From Clostridia bacterium (GTDB taxonomy: Bacteria > Bacillota > Clostridia > UMGS1810): a DNA stretch of 12,781 nt. Under the pieces are notes generated by a model. That model did not search any database. It worked only from the letters and a program-made list of their open reading frames with translations, and was not told the origin of the DNA. The stretch spans positions 1 to 12,781 of the forward strand of contig JAEDEG010000070.1 in assembly GCA_016293435.1 (NCBI GenBank). Reading direction: 5' to 3'. The translations under genes and the position numbers were made by a program. Shown piece by piece: positions 1-7,158 of this stretch (positions are counted from its first letter, which is position 1; each line of letters starts with the position of its first letter).

Positions 1-20
1 TTCAGAAAGGATTTGATATT

Positions 21-1370
21 ATGGCAAAAGCAGCATTTGTTGGCTTTGGTGAGGTCAATACCCCCATCGAAATCATTAAAGAAAAGTGCAAAAATGCAGC
101 AGAATCCCTCAAAAAAGAGGGGCTTGACCTCGTAGAGGTTTATCCTGTAACCGATGACTATGAAGAAAGGGATATAAAAAAGGCGCTCGATGCTCTCGAC
201 GGCAAAAAGTTTGATTCACTTATTGTATGTATTGCGGGTTGGATTCCTACTCACGCAGTAGTAAAGGTGTGTGAACACTATCGTGAAAAGCCCATGATTC
301 TTTGGGGGCTTTGCGGTTGGATAGAAGACGGCCGCATTGTTACCACAGCCGATCAGGCAGGTACAACCGCAATAAGAAAAACCTTCTTTGATCTTGGCTA
401 CACATTTAAATATGTATATGATATAATAGGTCTCCCCTCCAAGACAGATAAGGTTGCAAGCTTTTGCAGAGCGGCAGAAGCAGCAGCAAAGCTTCGTCAC
501 GCAAGATGCGGTATGGCAGGCTACAGAGATATGAATCTTTATGGCACTCAGGCAGATGGTCCCTCACTCAAGAGAGTTATCGGACCTGAGATCGAAACCT
601 TTGAAATGCTCGAAATAGAACAGCGTTTTAATAAGATTACCGATGATGAAAAGCAGGCTGTAATCGACAATGCAATTTCCAAATGGAAATTCCTCAAAGA
701 AGCAAAACCCGAAAGCCTTCAAAAGGCTGCAGGTTATTATCTTGCAGTTAAAGCAATTTGTGACGAAAGGGGCTATGAGACTATTTCTCTTAAAGATGTT
801 GACGGCATGAAAAAGCTTCTCGGCTTTCCTCCCGCACCCATCTTTATGCTTCTTGCAGATGAAGCCGGGCTTTGCACTATTCCCGAAAACGACTGCTTGG
901 GCAATGTAACACAGCTAATGGTCAAATATCTTACCAATCAGGCGGCACCCTATCTTGAATTTTATGAGTTTTTTGAACACAGCGTGCTTGCCGGCGTACC
1001 CGACTATGTGCCCGCTGCAGTTACAGACGGCGATGTAACTGTTATGCCTGCCGCATTCGGTGAGCTCTCTGAGGGTATACTCAACGTGAGCAAGGTTAAA
1101 GGCGGCGAGCTTACAATGTGTCGTCTCACATGGGTTGACGGTGAATATTATATGCACATGATAAAGGGCAACGGCAAAACTCCCCCAAAGTGGGAAGAAG
1201 CCGGCTGGACTCAGCCCGCACCTCAACTGCCGGGTCTTGAAATCGAGCTTGATGATGTTGAAGCCTTTGCTCAGAATGTAATGTGTCAGCACTACATAAT
1301 TTCATATGGTGACAACACCGAGCTTGTTGAAGACCTTTGCTCAATTCTCGGTATAGAAATAATCAGATAA
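21..1370 (+). CDS. L-fucose/L-arabinose isomerase-like family protein
   Basis: The protein has 449 residues. It resembles the FucI/AraA-like superfamily: alpha/beta N-terminal domains (AFVGFGEV near residue 5, an LIVCIAGWIPTHAVV stretch at 67-81, a WGLCGWIEDGR segment at 95-105) and a C-terminal domain ending in MCQHYIISYGD (421-431), a His-containing segment typical of the family. True members isomerise aldoses to ketoses with a divalent metal held by acidic residues and a His. Here a PEND segment (Glu289) and His424 sit at plausible ligand positions, but the usual Asp/His-rich segment between them reads EFYEFFEH...GVPDYVP (313-331), so classical fucose isomerase activity is doubtful. The start is chosen from AGAAAGGA nine bases upstream. 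It is the first gene of a run with an MFS transporter 33 bp downstream, which supports a role in sugar or polyol uptake and breakdown. Family assignment is fairly secure; substrate is unknown. Upstream genes and promoter lie outside the window. Confidence 0.8.
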   Translation: MAKAAFVGFGEVNTPIEIIKEKCKNAAESLKKEGLDLVEVYPVTDDYEERDIKKALDALDGKKFDSLIVCIAGWIPTHAVVKVCEHYREKPMILWGLCGWIEDGRIVTTADQAGTTAIRKTFFDLGYTFKYVYDIIGLPSKTDKVASFCRAAEAAAKLRHARCGMAGYRDMNLYGTQADGPSLKRVIGPEIETFEMLEIEQRFNKITDDEKQAVIDNAISKWKFLKEAKPESLQKAAGYYLAVKAICDERGYETISLKDVDGMKKLLGFPPAPIFMLLADEAGLCTIPENDCLGNVTQLMVKYLTNQAAPYLEFYEFFEHSVLAGVPDYVPAAVTDGDVTVMPAAFGELSEGILNVSKVKGGELTMCRLTWVDGEYYMHMIKGNGKTPPKWEEAGWTQPAPQLPGLEIELDDVEAFAQNVMCQHYIISYGDNTELVEDLCSILGIEIIR

Positions 1371-1403
1371 AATAGGTAGGTGTAAAGCCGTAAGGCGATA
1401 CAA

Positions 1404-2651
1404 ATGAACAATATGTACATAAAAGACAGTCGTGTTTCGGCATTGGTCATAGTAACCTTGTGCCTGGTATATTCACTCATATGTATGACCAAAACCTGTT
1501 TTTCATCTGCTATGGTTTTTATAGTGAGTGAGGGGCTCCTTACCAAAACACAAACCGGCATCATAAACGGCGCATTTTATGTGGTCTACGGCATTTTGCA
1601 AATAGCGGGTGGTATGGCAGCCGACCGCTGCGACCCAACACGCTTTGTGACAGCCGGACTGTTTGGGGCAGGGGTAGTAAACCTGGTTATATTTTTTAAC
1701 CACAGCTATTCGGTTATGCTTGCTTCGTGGGCAATAAATGCCGTAGTACAGTTTGCAGTATGGCCGTCGGTTTTCAAGTTGCTTGTTACCATGCCCGAAC
1801 GATGTCTCAGAACACGAAGTGTGTTTATAGCCACATTTTCAAATCCGGTTGGTGTTATTGCCAGTTATCTTGTAGCGGCATTTGTTACCAAATGGCAATA
1901 CAACTTTATGGTATCGAGCATAGCCATGTTTATTTCTGCGGCAGTATGGTATGTGGTGTCGATTGTTGCAAAACGCAATCTTGTTTTGGAAGACGATATC
2001 CCCGAATATACACAAGAAAAGCTAAACAGCGGTGATTTCAAGTTGGGAAGGGCAGTGTTTGTAAGCGGAATAGCATTTGTTTTGGTTGTAACCCTTATAC
2101 GCAGTATGCTTGAATCGGGCATCAAAAATCTTGTGCCGGTTATGATAAAAGAATCCTATGGAAGTGTCAGTGCTTCTTTTGCCACACTTCTAAACATAGT
2201 CGTTCTCGCCTCGGGAGCTTTCGGTCTTTTTACCACAGGCAAATTCTACGCGAATAAGTTCAAAAACGAAGTTACCGCAATTGCTGTCATGATTTTAATT
2301 GCAGTGCCGTGTATATGCTTAACACTGCTCATAGGCAAAATTAACTATTGGTACATAATATTTGCCCTTGCTTTTATTGTAATGCTAATGAGCGGTACCA
2401 GCTATTTTACCACATCAGATATTTCCATAAAGTTTGACAAGTGGGGCAAGGGTGCAACGGTTGCCGGAATGTTCAATTGTGTGTCTTGCCTTGGCATTGT
2501 AGCCACAAATGTGGTGTTTACCGCAATGGCGGATGCAAAGGGCTGGATATTTACCATAAAATCATGGGTAATATTGGGTATTTCGGGAGCGCTGCTTTGC
2601 GCAATTGCAATACCAATGTGGAGAAATTTCAAAAAGAAATCAGATATATAA
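1404..2651 (+). CDS. MFS transporter
   Basis: This 415-residue integral membrane protein has about twelve hydrophobic segments in two halves, split by a charged central loop near residues 190-215 (KRNLVLEDDIPEYTQEKL). After the second helix lies GGMAADRCDPTRF (69-81), a form of the MFS loop 2-3 motif with Asp74 and Arg75. The helix with WAINAVVQFAVWPSVFKLL (109-127) recalls the organophosphate/hexuronate-type MFS branches, but this is only an impression. It probably imports a small sugar, polyol or organic anion by proton or substrate coupling at the cytoplasmic membrane. It follows the isomerase-like gene by 33 bp and precedes the ceramidase-like gene by 21 bp, so the three are probably co-transcribed. 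The ribosome binding site is weak: AAGG at 1392-1395 is partly locked in a small GCC-GTAA-GGC hairpin, which may lower translation. A second ATG three codons in is an alternative start. The exact substrate is not readable. Confidence 0.88.
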   Translation: MNNMYIKDSRVSALVIVTLCLVYSLICMTKTCFSSAMVFIVSEGLLTKTQTGIINGAFYVVYGILQIAGGMAADRCDPTRFVTAGLFGAGVVNLVIFFNHSYSVMLASWAINAVVQFAVWPSVFKLLVTMPERCLRTRSVFIATFSNPVGVIASYLVAAFVTKWQYNFMVSSIAMFISAAVWYVVSIVAKRNLVLEDDIPEYTQEKLNSGDFKLGRAVFVSGIAFVLVVTLIRSMLESGIKNLVPVMIKESYGSVSASFATLLNIVVLASGAFGLFTTGKFYANKFKNEVTAIAVMILIAVPCICLTLLIGKINYWYIIFALAFIVMLMSGTSYFTTSDISIKFDKWGKGATVAGMFNCVSCLGIVATNVVFTAMADAKGWIFTIKSWVILGISGALLCAIAIPMWRNFKKKSDI

Positions 2652-2672
2652 TTATTTAGGAGTGTGATATAA

Positions 2673-4160
2673 ATGAACAGAATCAAAATCGGTTGGGGAG
2701 AGGTCTCTCTGACTCCAAAAGGCAGAAAGGTTGAGCTTGTCGGACAATTTTATGAAAGGATTTCCGATGTTGTTGAAACAGAAATATACGCAACTGCTCT
2801 TGCTATAGAGAGTGGTGACGATGTTGCGATATTCTGTTCCTGCGACCTTGTATCAACAAGTACTCATCTTCTTGAAGAAGTAAGAAACAGACTCAAGGGT
2901 AAAGACGGCTTTCCCACAGACAAGCTAATGATAAGTGCAATACATACCCACACCTCTGTAGGCTATGCCGGCAGATCCGACAGTGCAGGCTCCGGGCTTT
3001 CGGTACTCAGCAAACTCATGCCCGAGGACAAGCAGTACAAACCCCTTGTAAAATCCGATGATCCAAACCTTTTAAACGGCAAAGAAGCACTTGCATTTCT
3101 TGCCGACCGAATAGCCGAAGCAGCTCTCAAGGCTTGGAATTGCCGCTCTGATGGCATGTATGCCCAGGGATTTGCAAGAGCGGCAGTCGGAATGTGCCGC
3201 CGTGTATGCTACGATGACGGCTCTGCCAAAATGTGGGGCGACACCAACATGGCAAACTTTACTGAGCTTGAAGGCGGCAACGACTCGGGTATTGAGCTTC
3301 TCTTCACATATGATACTTCCAAAAAGCTTACCGGTGTGATTGCCAATGTAGCTTGCCCCGCTCAGGTTCTGGAGCATCGCAGCTTTATCTCTTCCGACTA
3401 TATGGGCAAAGTAAAAGAGAAGCTCCGTGCCAAGCTCGGCAACGACATATATTTTCTCGGTCTTGTTTCCGCTGCCGGTGACCAGTGCCCCAGAGATATG
3501 ATAAGATGGGTTGAGCCCGAAACGCCGATCAACGACCCCAACATCGAAAGGACAAATGTTACCGAGCGTGTTGCAGACCCTTCAATGTTTGATATCAAGG
3601 GCTGTGACCGTGTTGCAAGAAGAATTGCAGACGAAATTCTCTATGCGTATGAGGATGTTTGTGAATATACCGATGAGGCAGCTCTCAAGCACAAGGTTAT
3701 AAAGCTCGATATGCCGCTTCGCCGTGTTACAATCGAAGAAAAAGACAAGGCTTTGGAAGCTATCAAACGCTTTGTCGACGAAGCTGAGGGTGGATTTGAC
3801 TACCGAGACAACGCCAAAATGCACGTCTATGCCGGTACGGTAGAAAGATACGAAATTCAGCAGACTGTGGATGTTATAGAAATTGAGGTTCACGTTATAC
3901 GTCTCGGTAATATTGCCTTTGCAACCAATCCCTATGAGCTGTTTCTCGACTATGGTAATCAGATAAGAGCAAGAAGCAAGGCATCTCAAACCTTCCTTAT
4001 TCAACTATGCTGTGGCTCATTCGGTTACCTTCCCACCGAAAAGGCAGAAAAGGGCAGTCACTATTCAGCCTATGTTTCCGGCGGTACCTCCGGACATATC
4101 GGCGGCGACCTGCTTGTAAGAAAGACCGTTAGTGAAATTAATGCAATGCTTGCCGAATAA
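2673..4160 (+). CDS. neutral/alkaline non-lysosomal ceramidase-like protein
   Basis: The protein has 495 residues and is similar to the N-terminal catalytic domain of neutral ceramidases, zinc amidases that hydrolyse N-acyl bonds. Visible family marks in order: IKIGWGEVSLTP at the start, HTHTSVG (91-97) matching the family HTH zinc motif, RRVCYDDGS (176-184), SDYMG (241-245), GDQCPR (269-274) where family enzymes carry the Ser nucleophile segment (GDxSP), NPYELF (419-424) with Glu422, and GYLPTEKA (451-458) with Tyr452. Two deviations stand out: Cys272 stands in for the nucleophilic Ser, and the second zinc His segment reads ACPAQV (227-232) with Pro instead of His. No signal peptide is present, so it acts in the cytoplasm, unlike secreted ceramidases. 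Its place after an MFS transporter and isomerase-like gene argues for an amide or ester hydrolase in a small-molecule pathway, not lipid breakdown. The start is supported by AGGAG. Fold assignment is good; activity is uncertain. Confidence 0.8.
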   Translation: MNRIKIGWGEVSLTPKGRKVELVGQFYERISDVVETEIYATALAIESGDDVAIFCSCDLVSTSTHLLEEVRNRLKGKDGFPTDKLMISAIHTHTSVGYAGRSDSAGSGLSVLSKLMPEDKQYKPLVKSDDPNLLNGKEALAFLADRIAEAALKAWNCRSDGMYAQGFARAAVGMCRRVCYDDGSAKMWGDTNMANFTELEGGNDSGIELLFTYDTSKKLTGVIANVACPAQVLEHRSFISSDYMGKVKEKLRAKLGNDIYFLGLVSAAGDQCPRDMIRWVEPETPINDPNIERTNVTERVADPSMFDIKGCDRVARRIADEILYAYEDVCEYTDEAALKHKVIKLDMPLRRVTIEEKDKALEAIKRFVDEAEGGFDYRDNAKMHVYAGTVERYEIQQTVDVIEIEVHVIRLGNIAFATNPYELFLDYGNQIRARSKASQTFLIQLCCGSFGYLPTEKAEKGSHYSAYVSGGTSGHIGGDLLVRKTVSEINAMLAE

Positions 4161-4438
4161 GGCAGTATGGTGCGGGGATTTTTAACTTAAAAACAACACG
4201 CGGGTGTGAGGGCGAGTGCTGTTCATCAAAGCTTTGGGTGTGTCGACACTTTGCTAACGGTGTATATACGGTCGGCTGCACCCACAAAAAGGAAGCATTT
4301 GTGAAAATTACATCAATTTCGGCGAGTTCTCGGGATTGCCGAAGAGATAATTTTATATTATTTTCACTAAAACAACACAGAAAAAACCACACAAACCAAC
4401 AAAATTAAAAAAAATCGCATAAAATTTCAAATTTGCTA
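4161..4438. other. intergenic region, no gene seen
   Basis: No coding signal is convincing on either strand. An open minus-strand frame overlapping the end of the ceramidase-like gene has no ribosome binding site and reads as noise. Small dyads are present: CAAAGCTTTG (4227-4236), GTGTCGACAC (4240-4249) and a TTCGGC/GCCGAA pair (4318-4323 with 4338-4343) followed by a T-rich stretch. The last could be a weak terminator for the upstream three-gene unit, but the 14-base loop and lack of an immediate T run make this uncertain. The region becomes strongly AT-rich just before the next promoter. Confidence 0.5.
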
Positions 4439-4467
4439 TTGAAAAAATATTAAAAGCCGTATATAAT
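4439..4467 (+). promoter_or_regulatory. predicted sigma-A promoter of the aminotransferase unit
   Basis: A TTGAAA -35 box (4439-4444) and a perfect TATAAT -10 box (4462-4467) are separated by 17 bases. Transcription would start near 4474 and leave a roughly 70-base AT-rich leader before the aminotransferase. It suggests the 4544-8106 genes can be expressed independently of the first three. The AT richness of the area raises the chance of false matches, but spacing and the -10 box are ideal. Confidence 0.6.
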
Positions 4468-4480
4468 ATATATTATATAC
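4459..4480. promoter_or_regulatory. perfect 22-bp palindrome over the -10 box, candidate operator
   Basis: The 11-base half GTATATAATAT is followed directly by its exact reverse complement. The palindrome contains the whole -10 box and the likely start point. Outside it lie AAAAGC (4452-4457) and GCTTTT (4485-4490), which extend the dyad with uneven spacers. This is where a dimeric repressor would be expected to bind, but the composition is nearly all A and T, so a chance structure cannot be excluded. No matching regulator gene is intact in the window. Confidence 0.45.
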
Positions 4481-4543
4481 CAAAGCTTTTATATAGTTTT
4501 TATTATTCAATATAAACAATATTAAAGAAATGAGGTATAAAAA

Positions 4544-5917
4544 ATGAACAACAAAACATGGGCAAGCGTTGATCTCTCATTAGTACCGAACATGGTGACA
4601 TCCACCGTACCCGGTCCCAAATCCATTGAATATCATGACAGATGTTCAAAGTACATGAAGGGTTATTCCAGCCAGGTTAAGCTGTTTCCCGTAACCTTTG
4701 AATCGGGCTACGGCTACACACTCAAAGATGTTGACGGAAATACCTATCTTGATTTTTCATCGGGTATCTATGTAACCGGTCTTGGTCACTGCCATCCACG
4801 CATCAGCGAGGCTGTTGCAAACCAAGCAAAAAAGCTTATGAACTGCCACGACTTTACCACAAAGGTAAAAATGGAGCTCGTAGAAAAGCTTCACGAAATC
4901 ACCGGTGGCAGATTTGGCGGCTTCCAGTTCTATGATTCAGGTACAACCGCAGTAGAGGCCGGTCTGCGCTGTGCACGTGCCGCAACCGGCAAGCAGGAAT
5001 TTATCTCTTTTTGGAGAGACTTCCACGGTAAGACCTACGGTGCCAACTCACTTGCTGTTGTCGGCCCCGATACTCGCATGAGAGCTCCCGGATTTATGCT
5101 TGCTCCCAGACCAAATCCATATCGCGACTTCTTTGGCAGAACCTTTGAAGAAGCGTGGAAGGATTCTTCACCCTATATCAGAATGATTGAGGGTATTTTG
5201 GATAACGAATGTGCATCCGGCGGAAAAAATGTTGCAGCTATCGTGCTTGAACCCGTTCAGGGCTGGGGCGGTTCAATTGTTCCTCCCCCCGATTTTATGC
5301 CTGCACTTCGTGCACTTTGTGATAAGAGAGAAATTCTCCTTTTTGCAGACGAAGTTCTTTGTTGTATGGCAAGAACAGGCAAATATCTTGCTATGGATCA
5401 CTGGGATGTTACAGCTGATATCACCACTTTGGGTAAGGGCTTCGGCAACGGGTTCCCCGTAACGGCACTTGCGGTATCCAAGGATCTTGCCCCCGCAATA
5501 GAAAAGATTTCTGCTTCTTCAAGCTACGGCGGAAACCCCATGGCTTGTGTTGCAGCACTCGAATCGATCAAGGTTATAGAAGAAGAACAACTCAACGAGC
5601 GCAGTGCTCACCTTGGCGAGATTATGCTTGAAAGAATGAAGAAGATGAAGGAGGCGCATCCCATTATTGGTGATGTTCGTGCTATCGGTTGTCTCCAGGC
5701 TATAGAAATTGTAAAAAATCGCGAAACCAAAGAACCTTTTGCCGAGGCAGGTACAATGATTTATCAAAAAGCCTTCGAAAAGGGTCTTGCATGGGTTCCC
5801 TCAGGCCATATTCTCCGTATGTCACCTCCGATGATTCTCGACGACGAGGCAGCTTTAAAGGGTCTCGATATCATCGAAGAGGCTGTTGCCGAAACAGAAA
5901 AGCACTTCGGTTATTAA
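4544..5917 (+). CDS. class III pyridoxal-phosphate aminotransferase
   Basis: This 457-residue protein belongs to the fold-type I, class III (omega/subgroup II) aminotransferases, related to GABA, ornithine and dialkylglycine enzymes. Marks in order: DGNTYLDFSSGIYVTGLGHCHP (split across 64-84), the phosphate-binding DSGTTAVEA (131-139), FHGKTYG (160-166), EPVQGWGG (236-243), the cofactor-nitrogen Asp in FADE (Asp269), TTLGKGFGNGFP (294-305) with PLP lysine Lys298, and SSYGGNPMACVAALE (326-340). The usual Gln after DEV is Leu272 and the next residues are CCMARTGK, a departure from DEVQTGFGRTG. It would move an amino group between an amine-bearing substrate and a keto acid in the cytoplasm. GAGGT just upstream supports the start. 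A promoter precedes it, and a dehydrogenase and an aldolase follow. Beyond class, substrate cannot be assigned; an amino sugar or amino-polyol is a guess from context. Confidence 0.88.
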   Translation: MNNKTWASVDLSLVPNMVTSTVPGPKSIEYHDRCSKYMKGYSSQVKLFPVTFESGYGYTLKDVDGNTYLDFSSGIYVTGLGHCHPRISEAVANQAKKLMNCHDFTTKVKMELVEKLHEITGGRFGGFQFYDSGTTAVEAGLRCARAATGKQEFISFWRDFHGKTYGANSLAVVGPDTRMRAPGFMLAPRPNPYRDFFGRTFEEAWKDSSPYIRMIEGILDNECASGGKNVAAIVLEPVQGWGGSIVPPPDFMPALRALCDKREILLFADEVLCCMARTGKYLAMDHWDVTADITTLGKGFGNGFPVTALAVSKDLAPAIEKISASSSYGGNPMACVAALESIKVIEEEQLNERSAHLGEIMLERMKKMKEAHPIIGDVRAIGCLQAIEIVKNRETKEPFAEAGTMIYQKAFEKGLAWVPSGHILRMSPPMILDDEAALKGLDIIEEAVAETEKHFGY

Positions 5918-5953
5918 TAACTCCTGTGCTTAATACCGATATGGTGGTATGAG

Positions 5954-5976
5954 TGTAGCAGAAATTCTCTGCTACA
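5954..5976 (+). other. intergenic stem-loop in the aminotransferase-dehydrogenase gap
   Basis: TGTAGCAGA pairs perfectly with TCTGCTACA around a five-base loop. It is followed by A residues, not T, so it is not a classic terminator on the plus strand. A weaker ATACC/GGTAT pair lies just upstream. In a 95-bp intra-operon gap such a hairpin may stabilise or mark processing of the transcript. Confidence 0.5.
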
Positions 5977-6012
5977 AAAAAGGATTTTTACCTGAGAAAG
6001 GATATACATATT

Positions 6013-7146
6013 ATGAAAACTGTAAAATTCGGTCTTATAGGTTGCGGACTTATGGCAAGAGAATTTGCATCTGCAGCTGCACGCTGGTGTCATCTTACCG
6101 AAGATGTGCCAAAGCCTGAAATTATCGGTATTTGCTCGGTAGTTCCAAAGGAAATGGAATGGTTTCGGAAAAACTTTCCCGAAATTAAATATTCCGTTTC
6201 TGATTACAAAGAACTTCTCAATAAAGACGATATTGACGCCATTTACTGTGCTGTTCCTCACAATCTTCACGAACAGTTCTATATTGATATTATAAAAAGC
6301 GGCAAGGCTCTCTTAGGAGAAAAGCCTTTTGGCATAGATAAAAAAGCAAACGAAAACATCATAAAGGCAATCGAAGAAACTCCCGGTGCCTTTGTTCGAT
6401 GTTGCAGTGAATTTCCCTATTATCCTGCTATGCAGACCATGATTAATTGGTACAAAGAGGGGAAATTCGGCAAAGTGCTTGAAATTCACTGCGGATTTAA
6501 CCATTGCAGCGATATGGACACAAACAAGCCCATCAACTGGAAACGTATGGTTAAATTCAACGGTGAATACGGATGCCTGGGTGATCTGGGCATTCACACT
6601 CAGCACGTTCCCTTCCGTCTTGGCTTCAAGCCCAAAACGGTGAGAGCGCACTTTTCAAATATTGTCAAGGAGCGTCCCGATGGCAAGGGGTCGACGGCAG
6701 TATGCGATACATTTGACAATTGCACAATGTTTTGCACAACCCTAAACTCCGACGGTGACGAAATCCCCATGACCTTTGAAACAAAGCGTATGTGTCCGGG
6801 CTCAACCAACCGCTGGTTCTTTGAAATATACGGCATGCAGTGCAGTGCTCGTTTTTCAAGTGACGATGCCAATGCGTTCTACTATACCTCGTCATGGGGC
6901 AAGGAACAATCCTGGAATCGTATAATCATTGGCTACAAGCCAATGATTCCCACTATCACAGGGCCTATTTTTGAGTTTGGTTTTACCGATGCTATTTTGC
7001 AGCAGATAGCTGCGTTTATGCTTGAATATTCGGGCGTGGAGGTTCCCTTTGGACTCTTTACTCCCGAAGAAACAGTTCTTTCTCACACTCTTGCCACCGC
7101 CGCGCTAAAATCACACTACAATAAAACTGTCGAGATTATCGACTGA
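6013..7146 (+). CDS. Gfo/Idh/MocA family NAD(P)-dependent oxidoreductase
   Basis: The 377-residue protein opens with a Rossmann fold: KFGLIGCGLMARE (5-17) is the GxGxxA-like dinucleotide site. DAIYCAVPHNLH (75-86) follows, then the family signature GEKPFG (102-107), where Lys104 of EKP is the catalytic or substrate-binding lysine. The C-terminal alpha/beta domain has GDLGIHTQH (190-198), giving the Asp191-xxx-His195 pair typical of the family. Members oxidise or reduce hydroxyl/keto groups on sugars, inositols and related polyols in the cytoplasm. AGAAAGGA sits 10 bases upstream of the start. The gene follows the aminotransferase by 95 bp and precedes the aldolase by 12 bp, so it almost certainly shares a transcript with the aldolase. 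It could act on the keto product of the transaminase or on the parent polyol. Length and motifs are normal; substrate is not identifiable. Confidence 0.9.
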   Translation: MKTVKFGLIGCGLMAREFASAAARWCHLTEDVPKPEIIGICSVVPKEMEWFRKNFPEIKYSVSDYKELLNKDDIDAIYCAVPHNLHEQFYIDIIKSGKALLGEKPFGIDKKANENIIKAIEETPGAFVRCCSEFPYYPAMQTMINWYKEGKFGKVLEIHCGFNHCSDMDTNKPINWKRMVKFNGEYGCLGDLGIHTQHVPFRLGFKPKTVRAHFSNIVKERPDGKGSTAVCDTFDNCTMFCTTLNSDGDEIPMTFETKRMCPGSTNRWFFEIYGMQCSARFSSDDANAFYYTSSWGKEQSWNRIIIGYKPMIPTITGPIFEFGFTDAILQQIAAFMLEYSGVEVPFGLFTPEETVLSHTLATAALKSHYNKTVEIID

Positions 7147-7158
7147 GGAGGATAAGAA

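Noticed and set aside
4240..4260. Catabolite-repression (cre) site near TGCTAACGGTGTAT
   Set aside because: It departs from the cre consensus at several fixed positions and is far from the promoter.
4138..4392. 84-codon minus-strand open frame in the 4161-4543 gap
   Set aside because: It overlaps the ceramidase-like 3' end, lacks a ribosome binding site, and has noise-like composition.
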